In this document: positions 1-12,299 of the stretch, piece by piece
How the letters are laid out: every line of letters begins with the position of its first letter
Numbering within the stretch: the first letter of the stretch is position 1
Source: Theobroma cacao
Lineage: Eukaryota; Streptophyta; Magnoliopsida; Malvales; Malvaceae
DNA: 64,000 nt
Reading direction: 5' to 3'
Assembly: GCF_000208745.1 (NCBI RefSeq)
Contig: NC_030852.1
Span: forward strand, 20,816,374 to 20,880,373
The notes under the pieces: model-generated
Told to the model about the DNA's origin: nothing
Databases searched by the model: none
The model's input: the letters and a program-made list of their open reading frames with translations, nothing else
Position numbers and translations under genes: made by a program

Positions 1-914
1 GTGGACCATCCTATTAGAGGGGCTCGGTAAACCCGGCTAATTTATTTTACCTCTGTGGGAGAGGCGCGTAAGGTAACTCTTGTGGAGGGGTTTGAGTCCA
101 CTTCACGCTTTACCACCACGTGAAAGTGAGATTCAGCCAACGCCAAAGGACGGTTGTTTTATATGAATAAGTCGTTTTAACAGCCTTGGCGGACTCGAGT
201 GGATGCTTTGATGACGATCAAGTATCCCCGAGGATGAGTTTTGACATGAGCCAAATTTTATGAGAAACATAAGCCTTGAAATCATTTTAATTGAATTATA
301 ATTGTTTTCATGGGATGGAATAAATTTCTAAGTTATGAAATGCATTTAGGATGGGATATTTTATTGTCTCCATTTACTCGACTTTAGATACTTTAGATGG
401 TATCTGTTGACTCACTGGGATTATATAATCATAATCTCACCCTTCTTTCTATACATTTTTTAGGCTCATGACAGTTTGTTGATAGTTGATTAAGACAAGA
501 ATTAATCTCGGAGTTGCATCCTAGAAAGTAAGGGTTCGTAGTCACAGTCTTACATCCTCTTGGTCAGTTGGGGGCCCACTTGTCACTGTAAAAGTAATTT
601 TATTCTTCAGTTATTTGATTTAAAGTATGTATGAATATATTTAGCTTTTGTACCCTATTTTTGGCGAGTTTCGATATTTTCGAAGAAAAATGACGAAAAT
701 GCCCCTGTGAGCCAGAAAGTAATATTTTATTGTTTTGACTTGGAAATGACTTACAATTTCTTGAAATGTGAGATTTAATAACTGTCGTTCATCGGGGAAA
801 TGCGAAAGCTGATGCTAAGCCTTGCGGGGTTTCTATCGGTATTCGGGATAATGAGTGCCTATCGGGACGTCGCGGCAGTTGTCACGGGCTCGATGGGAGT
901 TTCGGGTCGTGACA
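1..914 (+). mobile_element. LTR (3' LTR or solo LTR) of a Gypsy-like retrotransposon, left end outside window
   Basis: The right end reads GGGTCGTGACA, a common 3' terminus of plant Gypsy LTRs. No primer-binding site follows; instead the reading frame of a LINE is cut at once, so this is the right-hand edge of an element or a solo LTR. Orientation is inferred from the terminus alone. The left edge and the target duplication lie outside the window, so neither LTR length nor TSD can be checked. Confidence 0.65.
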
Positions 915-916
915 CA

Positions 917-3784
917 GCTTCTCCATATCCCATTCTCCATTATTAAAGAAATAGCAGACTTGTGTTGTTGAAGAGGTAAAGGCAGGAAAGTACATACCAA
1001 AGGATCATCCCCCATCTAACAGTCATGCCAAAATAATAACTTTCCTCGTCCAATCTTCCATCTTATGTATTGCTCAGTGTGTGGGCAGCACGCTACCATT
1101 CGTTTCCAAGTCTGAGGGTCTTGAGGTTTTGGCTAAATGTATCATAAAATTCTACCAGCGCAATATTTGGTGTGCATAAACCGTGTCCATAGGCTAAAGC
1201 AAGTCTAGAATCGCCACCACAGCTTAATACTAAAGGCATCAAATACGTCACTTAGACTCCGGATGTCTAACCCGCCTTTAAAAGCTGGAAATGTAATTTT
1301 ATGCCATGAAGCCCAATGAATTTTCCTTGCTTCTGTAGCATGTCCCCACAAGAAACTATTAAATAATCTCTCAATCTTTTGGATGACACTTAATGGAGGT
1401 TTTAACACCTGAAGTAAATAAATGGGCATTGAAGATAGTACACTCCTTAATAGAGTTATTCGTCCTCCATGAGAAAGAATTTTATTCTCCCATCCTATGA
1501 TTCTCTCCCTTATTTTTGTGACTAGATCATTAAACAATATTACCTTTTTAGGTCCTTTATAAAGAGGAGCTCCCAGATAAGTGATAGGTAAGCACTTGTG
1601 GGTGAAGCCTGTAAGTTGGGAAATTATTTGTCTTCTTGAATTTGCAATATTTTTATGGATAATAAAGCAACTCTTTTAGGGGTTGATTTGTTGCCCAGAG
1701 ACTACCTCATATTCCTGCAAAAATGTTAGAATTTTTTGCATAGAAGATTTAGCACCGTCAGTAAAAATGAGAATGTCATCAACAAAAACACTGGTAGTTG
1801 ACATCCAGAAGCATAATGAATAGAAGGATACCGCCCAATTAGTGCATTTAATTCTCTTGATAAGTATTTAGCAGCCAAAATAAATAGTTGAGGGGAGATA
1901 GAATCACCTTGCCGAAGCCCTCTGTCAGATTTGAAATAACCTGTTGTCTTGCCATTGATTAGAACAGAAAACCAACAATTTGTAATGCACCGTTGGATCA
2001 TATCAATCCATTGTGAGCTGAAGCCAAATTGCTGAAGTACTGTGCAAAGAAAGTTCCACTCTAGTCGATCATAAGCCTTCATTGCCCCCTCTAGCCTTTT
2101 TGTCAATTTTCCCAAATAATTCCTATGCTAACAGTATATTATCGTTAATCAATCTTCCTCCCACAAACCCACTCTAGTTTTTTGTAATGATGGATGGTAA
2201 TAATTTGGCCAACCGGTTGGCTAGAAGCTTTGTAATGATTTTATTCAGTACATTGCAAAGACTGATAAGCCTGAATTCACCCCATGATGAGGCGTTGCTC
2301 TTTTTAGGCAAAAGAACAAGAGTAGTGAGGTAATCTCGCGCAACAGCTTTGCTCCTTTGAAAAAATCCAGAACTACTGCAAGAAGGTCATCTACTAGAAT
2401 TTCCCAACATGGTTGGTAGAAATATGAGGAAAAACCATCTGGTCCAGCAACGCTATTCTTATCAATATCAAAGACAGCTTGTTTGAGCTCCTGCATGGAA
2501 GACAGTGCACATAATCCAACATTATCTGAAGTGGAAACAATAGTAAGAATTAAGGAATAATTGAATCTGGTCATATCACATTGCTCTGACTTCATGAGGG
2601 AAGAGAAGAATTCTACTGTTGATTCTAGAATCAAACCTGATTCTTCAACCTAACTTCTGTTCGGGTTTTGTATCTTAAAAATATTGTTTTTGATTCTTTT
2701 TGGTTGCATTCTCATGTGAAAATTTTGGTATTCCTCTCACCTTCCATGACCCATTTGACCCCAAATTTTTGCTACCAAAAAGCCTCTTCTATACTCAGAT
2801 AATGGCTGAGTTAGGCATATGATTTATTAAGAGCAACTCTGTTTTCAAGTGACTACTCTTGTTGAAATAATATCTCACTAGCTTCTACCCTTTTTTCAGC
2901 CTCTTTCAAATTATGGAAAATATCCCCAAATACTGCTTTATTCCACCATTTGAGATTCTTTTTCAATCTCTACTGTTTACCCCAAAAAGCTTTCAAGCCC
3001 GTGCCATGGATAGGGAGGCTCCAGTTTGTTTCCACAAATTTTTTAAAATCGTGGTGCTTGACCCATGCATACAGAAAACAAAATGAAGAAGGGACCTTCT
3101 CAACAGTTGTTGAACATGAGATCAATAAAGGACAGTGATCACTGCCATTTCTATTCAAATGCTGTATTTTAGTAATGGGAAAGCAATAAGCCCATTGATG
3201 GTTATATACTACCCGATCTAGTCTCTAAAACATCTAGGAATTTGTCCATGTATACGGGTTGCCTTCAAAGCCACCATCCACTAAGCCACAGTCGAGCAAA
3301 GTTGTAGCAAAATCATCCATTGATCCACTATGAGGCATTGCTCTGTAAAGTCTTTCTTCCCTCTTTAGTATGATATCAAAGTCCCCACCCACGAGCCATG
3401 GTGCATGAATGTCTGCTGAAAGACTTTTCAAACAATCCCAAAGTGGTAATCTCTCAGACCTGATGCATTTGGCATAAATAAAGGAAGCAAAAATAGGATT
3501 TGCAGCCATGGGAAAGATAAACGAACATGTAAACACTGAACATGATTAAATAAAACTTCACACAATAAGTCATATGAACAAAACAACCATATTTTTTAAG
3601 AGTAGTTTGTAATAACCTTCTCAAAGGCCAGTTTCCTGCGAAAAAATTTTGCTTTCTAAGCCTCAACCATTGGCTCCAATATAACTAGAATTTTGAATTT
3701 ATAAAGCAACTTCAATTGTTTGATTCTTCTCTGAGTAACTTTACCTGAGAAGCCTCTTACATTCCATATCAACATATTAATCAT
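917..3784 (-). pseudogene. LINE ORF2: endonuclease / reverse transcriptase, broken
   Basis: The ATG at 3784 opens a typical plant L1 ORF2 start (MINMLIWNVRG). The apurinic-type endonuclease shows LVGGDFD near 3390 and an SDH motif (NRNGSDHCPL) near 3140. The reverse transcriptase shows AGPDGF near 2440, YDRLEWNF near 2070, GLRQGDSISPQLF near 1910 and the catalytic FVDD near 1775-1783. The GWENKILSHGGR segment near 1470-1505 leads into the zf-RVT region (WMGDDPL, near 1005). The frame is open in pieces only, with frame changes between them. The protein is cut about 100 residues into the C-terminal region by the LTR ending at 914. In the family this protein nicks target DNA and primes reverse transcription on it; this copy cannot. 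Confidence 0.85.
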
Positions 3785-3826
3785 GGAAAAGTGTAAGCTG
3801 GAGAGTACGTTGAGATAGAATCCAAT

Positions 3827-5574
3827 TTATAAGCTGGAGGCCAACATGATACTATGATCCCCAGAAAGAGCACTGTCAAATTTTTGTCTACTCAAGGTTC
3901 TTAGGTGCACTTCCAAATCTACATTGTTTGAATGGGGAGGCACTTCACTGTTCTCTTTATCGAGTTCACTAAGTCCCATTTCTTTCAACCTCGTAGTAGG
4001 GACTTCAAGGAGTGAAGCTGTCGAGTTATTGTTTCCTGCCTACCTACCTTCCAGATCAACGTGTCCTTCTCCCTCCTGCCATTGAGGTAGTGTTCATATA
4101 TGTGTCTTCCGACTTAGTTGCCCATCAATTTGGCCCTCCGCAAGCATATTCTCCCCACTCTCTTCTACAAGTTGTCGTCCTTGATCAATGGAGCCTCCAC
4201 CATTTCATGTTTGTCATATCAGGCATACCCATCACCTTTTAGTAATGATTCTGGTGACCTTACCGCTAGTATTCCTTTTTTCTTCAACTTTTTTTTCCTC
4301 ACCGTAACATTTTCAACTGCCCATTTTACAAAGTCATGCTCACCACTATTCTGAATACTAGCCAATTCTTCCACTTCTACATCTGAGCTATCCATCACCT
4401 AGCCCACCGTTGAAAGCTGGTATTGATCTGCACCCACCGTCCCTTATTCCCTATTTTCTATATTATGAGTTACCACCCCACCACCAATCGCTTCTTGCCT
4501 ATGTGGTCGCTTAAGCTTAACTGCAACATTCATATTTTTGGTTAACAAATTACTGTTCACGTGCTCTATTTGCCCCTGTTCTTCGTGCTGCATTGGTTCT
4601 TCATCCTCACCGATATCTATTGCTCCAAATCTGTTCAACAACATCATTGGATTACTCCTAGGATCATTTGAAATAATTTCTCGACCCTTATCATCCTTCG
4701 CTCTACTTTTTCTAGGTTTTCCAACCGGCTGCCATTTCATACTTTGTTTTTGTCGATCCACTGGCATCATAGCTTTTCTTTTTTCTCTTTTTTGCTTTAG
4801 ATCTGCTACACTCTCACTCGGCATCTCTACTTCATTCTGTTTTAGGGGCTTATTCTCTAGAGACTTTCCTTGTTTTTCAGGCCTGTTCCCAATCACCAAA
4901 CAGTTTGTAACCGCATGCCCGACTTGACAACAGTGGGTGTAATAATCTGGAAGCTTCAAAAACTCTACCTTTTACATAAACCCACTAAAAATGGCTCCTG
5001 TTTGTTGATCTCTTCTCACAATCCAGATCTGATCCACTGGTGGCTTCTGACAATCAAACTCGATGTAGACTCGAGCCACGCTTAGCCTTGTTCCATTTGC
5101 GGTAGCTTCATCCACGAAAAAAGGCCTTCCCACAATCTTTGCCATCATCAACAACGTCGATTTTTCATAAAAATGTGCACTTAAATTAGGGAAAGAAATC
5201 CATCCAGGAACTAGCGATGATTCCTTTTTCGGTTAGACATCTGGGGACCATTTAAATACTCTCATCTTTTGGTTTGCTATAAACCATACTTGTTTCATCC
5301 AGATCTTGTTTAGGTCATGCTCATTTGTTAAATGGATCAAGATATGCTTGTAATCAAGCCAACGAATTTCATATGCGCCGACAAGGCCAATTCCTTTAAA
5401 GGCAGCTCGAATATCCTACAGTTTAGGCATTTTGTTAAACTTCCTTGCCATGGAGTGTTTGAACAGCGCAGCTAAAGCTATGATCTCATCGTCAAAAAAA
5501 GATGTTGTTAGCTTATCTTTATACCAACATGGTTCACGTGTTGAGGGAATAATAGATGGTTTTTCACCTGCCAT
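3827..5574 (-). pseudogene. LINE ORF1: DUF4283 / CCHC zinc-knuckle nucleic-acid binding protein, broken
   Basis: The ATG at 5574 starts a DUF4283-like region: hydrophobic and basic, with IRWLDYKHILIHL near 5340-5370 and GRPFFVDEATANG near 5090-5130. A zinc knuckle follows (YTHCCQVGHAVTNC, near 4905-4945), then a long charged, low-complexity tail down to a stop at 3827-3829, 43 bases before the ORF2 start. Stops interrupt the frame near 5420, 5235 and 4970. In plant L1s this ORF1 protein coats the RNA. An open plus-strand frame over 4538-4927 is only its antisense. Confidence 0.8.
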
Positions 5575-6071
5575 TATAGACAAAAAAGACTTTTTTTAGG
5601 TACAAGGAGAAATTAGGGATTGGTTTACGTTCTGTATGGCTTGTGGCAAGCCATGAGAGTGGCGATTGTGGGTTTTCTTCTACCACATGGTTAAGGGTAG
5701 GTCCTGATTGCCTTGAGAGGCAGATGGCAACTGACGGGATGTTGAGGGGAAAGTCTAGCGGTTAGCCAGTCGTCATTTTTTAGGGTTTGGGAAGGAAGGG
5801 GAAATCGTGAGAATTGAGAGCGTTTTCCACTTTTTTTTTTTTTGCTAAAGGTTTCAAAATGTCTTGATGAAAAGGTTATACTTAAAACTCCTTGTTTGGA
5901 TGTTCAAGTAGTTATTCCTCTAATTTGCAGCATAAACATATATTTATAAATAATTGTAACCCTAATAGGTTTAATATAACCTTTATGTCAATTACCAAAT
6001 TGCCTATTGTTTAATAGAATGATTTAATTAAATCTTTAAAGTTTCAAACTTTTTTCAATTAACTCCAACTT

Positions 6072-7405
6072 TGTTAGTATTGTTAGCTTAAATAACTAAG
6101 ACCAAGAAGGGGTGAATTGTGCTTTTTGAAAAGTCTTTGTAAACTTAGTAAAAATTAAATTTTCTTGAGTTGATTTTCTTCAAACAAATTTGTAGCAATG
6201 AAAAATGATTTTTCTTGAAGTAAAGCGTAGCAATGAAAACCAAAACAAAACTAAGAACAAAGACATAAGTATTTTTATAGAGATTCAACTTTCTCAAATG
6301 CCTATGTCCTTTCTCTTGGTTTATCAAGGAATTTCAAATCCACTATGAAAAATGCTTTTTAACAGGATCAAGAAAAACCTTTACAATTCCTTTTTCCAAG
6401 CTCAAGCATAAACCTCACAATACCTTTTAGCGAGAGTAAGCACAACCCTCACAATGCTTTTTAACGAGAGCAAGCCTAATCCTTACAATGCCTTTTAACA
6501 GGAGTAAGCATAACCCACACTAACTTTTCAAGGCTAAGTTAGAACTTTTACAAGAATGTTTACAAGGAGTGATAGCAATAAATGCCTCTTAAAGGTGGTA
6601 AGCTAATTCCTTAAGCTTTAAATAAAATGGGTATAAGGAATATGAAGAATATCAGCTCAATAATTGCTTTGAATGCTTGAGGAGAAGACTTAAATGAAAA
6701 GCAGAGAGGAATAAATGATTTTGAAGCTTTCTCAAGTGTTGGAGCAAATTTTCAAAGTCTTCTCTTGTGTCAAATGAGTGGGAAGCCCTCTTTTAAACCT
6801 TCTTGAAAGATTAAAGCTGTTAGACACACATTTGATCTGAAAATAATAGTTGAAAGCATTTAATGATGGGCTGCCACGTCATTAGGGTAGAGTATAGGAA
6901 CAAAGAAGTTGACCTTTACTTTGAATTTGCTCGAAATCTAGCTTTGGGGGTTGAGTATTTAATTATGGAGTTGACCCTCTTCTCGAGGCTTCCTCTACTT
7001 TTTTCTTTTCTTCCTTTAAGGTCTAGTATTGCTTATGTGTAGTCGATCCTTGCAAGCTTCCTTCAATTTTTATGCATTCGGCCAAGGGGTCAAGTTTTGG
7101 TGAAATATAGACGACCCAAAACCCAAGGCTTTTCTTCAATCTCTCTTCATTTGTTCATCTATGGTCGACTATGGGGAAGGTGGAGTCGACCCTTAACCAA
7201 TGAGATGTATCCTCTTTGTTTGTTCTAGTTAAAGACTCAGTGTTTGAAATTTTTTTGATATTTTCTACATATGAATGACTTGTCAAACATTTTCTAAGAC
7301 CTTAATGGATTAGTATGAAGATTCAAAACATTTCAGATCCTTGTGATCAAATTCAAATCAAATGTATTTTGTCAAATCAAAACATAAGTCATTTCAAAGC
7401 CAACA
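6072..7405. mobile_element. Solo LTR, TGTTAG...CAACA, related to the LTR at 36960
   Basis: It starts TGTTAG and, a few bases in, has a run containing AAGGGGTGAATTG. The LTR at 36960 starts the same way (TGTTAG, then GAGGGGTGAATTG). The ends also match in style (CATTTCAAAGCCAACA here, CATTTCAAAACATAA...CTAACA there). ACTT directly precedes the left end and directly follows the right end, a possible 4-bp target duplication. No coding sequence or second LTR is adjacent, hence solo LTR. Orientation is not set by a coding region. Confidence 0.55.
6357..6525. repeat. 34-bp tandem repeat inside the solo LTR, about 5 units
   Basis: Units of the form TTTTAACRRGAGYAAGC followed by AYAATGCC recur with starts near 6425, 6459 and 6493, and two more diverged units lie upstream. 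A weaker version of the same pattern lies at 37250-37380 in the related LTR. Confidence 0.65.
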
Positions 7406-7439
7406 ACTTAATTTTCATATTTTACATTCTCAAATGGCA

Positions 7440-7760
7440 TTATTTAATGTGTGTAACACATTAGGTTCTTAACATGTTGGCAAAAAATATGAATTAAATC
7501 CCAAGTTAAATAAGATTAGATAAATCAAGCTCTTTTGCATTCATCATCAATTCCAAATTGATTAATTGAAATTTATAAATCAAGATTGTTATCTGGCAAT
7601 ATATCATGACTATCCAAATATTAAGAAAGAGTCTTTTCAAAAATTAAATATTAAGAAAGAGTAAGAGTGGTTTGACTCCACCTTTCAATGCATAGTTTTC
7701 TTGTGTAATTAGTATCGTTTCATCATCTATTATCCTAACAAGACATAGAACATGGTTTAA
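7440..7760 (+). repeat. Dispersed repeat, inverted partner at 16070-16315
   Basis: From TTCTTAACATGTTGGCA to the AAGAGTGGTTTGACTCCACCT segment, this stretch matches the reverse complement of 16070-16315 (TTCTTAGCATGTTGGCA ... AATGGTTTGACTCAACCT). The partner follows Copia pol remains, so both are likely pieces of the same LTR family. No ORF. Confidence 0.55.
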
Positions 7761-10700
7761 TATATACTTTATATTGTCTTTTTCATATTAGCATTTGAAA
7801 CTAGTAATCAACTCATTCTATGAGAATTCAAAAAACCCTTAATCATTCCTCATCATGCCTTAGCATTTGAATACATGCATATGTGGGTAGCTGTCTATGG
7901 GTAAGCACGGAGATGGGAAGAGGGAGGTGTTCAACTTTATCTTATAATTTACCAATAATTTGGGATATGAGCAATTAATTATTCCACATGAAATATAATT
8001 ACCTTCAAATGGCAGTTGATGTGTGAACAACTTGATATCATGACAAAATTAATGATAATTTTACATCTAAGCATTTGACTCATTGGTTGATGCATGATCT
8101 CCCTCTCAAAAAGAGTAAGGTTTGAATTCCTCTTTCTCAAATATAAGAAAAAAACTTGATATCATGACATGTTTCCTTTCCTGAAATAGTACAACAGAAT
8201 TTATAATTATATACACATGTGAAAACCTAATTAAATCATTGTTTATTTATATCAAGGTAACTTGTTTACTAGTTAAATTATGTAAATATGTCTATGTGGT
8301 ATATCCGGTTTATAATTTTGAGATTTGGATATATACATGATTTTTTTAGTAGCTTTCCATGGTACTGAGGGTGTTTCTACTTCTGCAATTAAATTTTAGC
8401 AACAATTTGGAATGGATTACCAGTAATTCCACATGAGTTTTATCGTTATAATTACCTTCAATTTGCAATCAAAATCATGAACAACTTGACATGTTCCTTT
8501 CCTAAAATAGTATAACTTTATATGCCAATGGGAAAGATAATTAAATTATGATTTGGCCGAGACTAATTAATCAAATACATTGAATTGGGATCTGAAAGTA
8601 CTACACCCTCCATATAACATATGAAGTTAATTACTAATGTAATTTGCAAGTGTCTTAGTGTTTATATATATAATTGGGTCTAGCTAGCAATACAATAATG
8701 GGAGGATTCGTTTGGCCGTTTAAGGAGTTGAAAAAGGAGTGCACGTGTAGGGCTTTAAAGCAGCATCTTGTATCCGTCCCCAGCATTTAGGGGGAGAAGT
8801 ATGACAAAATTAGCAATTACAAAAACAAAAATAATGGATTTAAAATTAATAAAACATAAAACTAGAAACATTTTGAGTTGATGATTCCACCGATGATGCC
8901 GAGGTAACAAACAAAACTTCAGACCAAACGAAATGACAAGTTTCAAGGTGAGGGTGGAGCCACAAAGCTCTATTTTCGTAAAAAAAAAATGTCAATATTT
9001 TTGCGAAATCATCCTAGGGTTTTGTAATAACTTGTGCTTCATTTATAATCCCATCACATAGGGATGCTATAAAGGATTATATTCATTTTGGTACGCAGAA
9101 GAGCTATCCAAATTTTAGTTACACAAAGAGAGATATTCAATATCATAAACCTTTTCCTATTTTCTTTTTTTTTTAATTTGAATTTAAATCTATAAATTAA
9201 ACTTATAAATTTTAACAATTACAGTGTCTTTTTTTAAAATATATCATACTTTTTTTTTTATTTGAAAAAAATTCATTAAACAGGAGATACATATACCGTG
9301 AATCAAATGTTTGTGGTGCTAACTTAAGATAATGTGTGCCTCTTAATATAATCTAAACATTTATTGACGTACAGGCTCATGGTCAATTAGAGTATTAATT
9401 AATTTCCCGCCCATGGCCAAATATAAAAGTTAATCATTTAGTAGCTGCAGTCAGGTCAACTTTTAGTAGCAGATCAGGTAATTGTGAAAAGGGTCTTCCT
9501 TTAAGGATTGGTACTCATCAATTCATCCCCATTCGACCACGATCAATTTTGAATAAGTTTCCAAAATAATCAAATTAATTAAGCTGATCAAGGTACGAAG
9601 TCTCTGGAGTTGATGATAATTTATTTGTTTATTTTTAGAGCCACTGCTCAACTCCATATAAATTTGCAAGTTGAAGACTTAATTTGTAGCAATTTTGTTA
9701 GAATTTAGAGGGTTTGTCGTAATTAATTAATCACCAAATAGGGCATAGCCTATATGCAGAAGTAGGGGTTATTAGGAAGCAGTGATTAGACTTAATTGCA
9801 AGTTGTGTTATTCTAGTAATTCAAATTGATAGTATACAGCCTGACATTTTAATTATGATTGGCTCTCCTGAATCTCATAGTTAGTTTTCCAGAGTTTTGT
9901 AAAACTTAATGGAATGACTCTTACATGGAAACATTCATATTGCTCCCCTACCCTACAAGACAACCACATGCAATTCTGCAAGCTTTTACGATTAATATTT
10001 ATAGAATATATATATATATGGCAGACATTGTTGGGTTGCATGACAATCATGAAGCCCCAAAAAACAAAAAAACAAAAAACAAAAAGCAAAAGACATAATT
10101 TGATGTCTTAATCTTATACATAATTTTTAATGAAAAAACGATATTTTATCCGGCTATGTTTTTTCTTGTAAGTAGGGGTGAATTTTCATATAGGAGTCAG
10201 GGGGTCATAAGATTGATATTGTCTCTACCATCTACCATCAATAGCGTCACTAACATTAATATCGTCACTAGATTTATATATGTTATTTTCTTATCAATTT
10301 TAAAAATTTTGTCTAAATAAATTAGTAGAGCCCCCAAACTTAACCTAATGTGCTCATATTCATTATGTTTGAGGCTCTTATGGTTGAATATGTAGTAACA
10401 AGAATGAATTTTATCTAAGGGTTACTAAAATTACAACAATTTAAGTAGGCTTTCTCATATAAATGATTTTTAAGTTAAACTTGCAAGATTATTAGACTTT
10501 TCATCACTATATTATCACAACATATGAGTAATATAGTAACTAAAACCAAATTGACAAATATTCAAGTTTCCGGACCTTTTTCTTTTCCAACCGACCTTTT
10601 CTATCTATTACATTCTACAAGCTTCTTCTCTTTGAAAATTGTTAGATACCAAAATAATTAACATCACTAGCTTAGACCTTTTCATTTTTCATAATTTAAA

Positions 10701-11950
10701 ACACCATGTAAAAAATTAGAAAGCTTCAAGTTATGGTCTTGAAGTCTCCACTCTATTTTCTAAATTATTTTTTTTAATTTTTAGATATAATTATATTTTT
10801 GACTTTCTATTTCCATATTTTTTTTTTAATTTAATACATAAATCATTGGATATGATAACACAATATATTAAAAATGTAAATATATATATATATATATATA
10901 TATTGTGATTTTATTTCTATAAAACAATGATGCTCATAATTTTAATGAGAAACTGTTGTTGGGCAGAATTTTAGGGAAGGACGAAGTGTAAGTGAGGTGG
11001 ATTGACGAGAATGACATGGTGCTTAGTAGGATACTAGGTGGCGTCGCCAGTGGGAAAAACTTGGGTTGCTGGGAAAAGGATGGTTTGCACCTTCGTTGTC
11101 TTCGGGTTCAAGTCTAGCCCATAACGAAACTTGGCCCAAATGGTGAAACAATAGAAGTAAGCATGCTACGAGGTTAGAGGATTACTAGAATGGAGGGAGG
11201 CAGCTAAAGGAGAAAGAACACAACCTTTGCAAGCCTCTGTTTTTAACAAAGTGAAAACATAACATTAACTCAAGAGAATAATAAATAAGGCCTTCATTGT
11301 TGGTGAAACAAGTATAATACTTGGAGAATGTTGGAAAGTACAACCCTGTAAGTAATTGGGAGAGGAGAACAAAAGGGCTACGATTAGGAGAATAAATATC
11401 TAACTACGGATTAAATTGGGCAGAATTACAATAATAAAGTTTTAACATGATCTTGACGGAATTTAGCAAAGTTCGGATACGTTGGCTTGCTTCATCCTCG
11501 GATAAATTACCAAAAATGGACACTCCACGCAAAGCCCTAAACCCTTTAAACTATTTCAACCAAAAACTCCCCTTTCTCTAGTAGACTACTCTTGCAAGTG
11601 CTTTCCTGATGAAAAGGAAAAAGAAAATTTGAACCTGTTTTTCTTGATTTCCTTTCTAATGGTGTGAAGGAAAAAAATAAAGGACCGAAGGAGAAGGCAG
11701 GAATTGGGTGGTTATGGTCGGAACAAAACACTAGCGAAGATAAGTTGCCTTCCAAAGCTTGATAAGTTTCTCTTTCATTCTCTACTTCATTTGAATCATT
11801 TTTCATTTCCATGTTTTCTCTATTCTTTGGTAGTGAGTTAGGGAACAATTTCACTTGGTGTAACTCAGATTGCAAGAAAGGTAAAATGGGTATAAAATTC
11901 ATGCCACGTCATTTAAGTAAACGAAAACTCCAACGGTGAAGCAACAACAA
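7761..11950. other. AT-rich intergenic sequence, no gene seen
   Basis: There are only short open frames without recognisable domains. A (TA)n microsatellite lies at 10880-10903. The stretch 10970-11450 has higher GC than its surroundings and looks repeat-derived, but I could not assign it. Confidence 0.5.
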
Positions 11951-11958
11951 GATTTATG

Positions 11959-12080
11959 TGTCTTGCAACATATATTAATTTGAAGCAAGTGTCCATTTTT
12001 AATACAAATAAATCCTAGATGTCTTGCAACATATATTAATTTGGGGCAATTGTCCATTTTCAGTATTAATGGATTCAAGA
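11959..12080 (+). repeat. Two-unit tandem duplication, period about 61 bp
   Basis: GTCTTGCAACATATATTAAT occurs at about 11959 and again at about 12020, each followed by TTTG, a GCAA block and GTCCATTTT. The copies differ at several positions. Confidence 0.75.
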
Positions 12081-12299
12081 TGTATTAAGGTGAAATCCTA
12101 AAGGGATGGGGGTAATTTTAACGTTCATCCTTTGTGCAATTGTGAAATCCTGTCTTTTCATATTGTGAAAATAGGTAAAAATTTAAACTTTTATAAATTT
12201 TTCCTCGTTGACAATTATCCATGACAATTCCTTGACATTCAATGTAAATCTCTCCATATTATTGTGTTATGTTCATGGATGAATGATGGCTGAAAAGAA

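Larger units (their letters stand above)
915..5840 (-). mobile_element. L1-type non-LTR retrotransposon (LINE), degenerate, 3' part interrupted by an LTR
   Basis: Read on the minus strand, the order is a short 5' leader (about 5840 to 5575), ORF1 (DUF4283 plus zinc knuckle), ORF2 (endonuclease, reverse transcriptase, start of the zf-RVT region), then an abrupt end at about 915 where the LTR begins. This is the standard order of plant L1 elements. Both ORFs carry stops and frame changes, so the copy is dead. The missing 3' end, tail and target duplication should lie beyond the LTR, outside the window. Confidence 0.85.

Noticed and set aside
4538..4927. 129-codon plus-strand frame
   Set aside because: It is the antisense of the LINE ORF1 tail and zinc knuckle, rich in Cys/Ser/Phe as expected for such a shadow.
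11546..11902. 118-codon minus-strand frame
   Set aside because: No domain recognised and the composition matches its surroundings; could be a fragment of an element leader, but I cannot support a gene.
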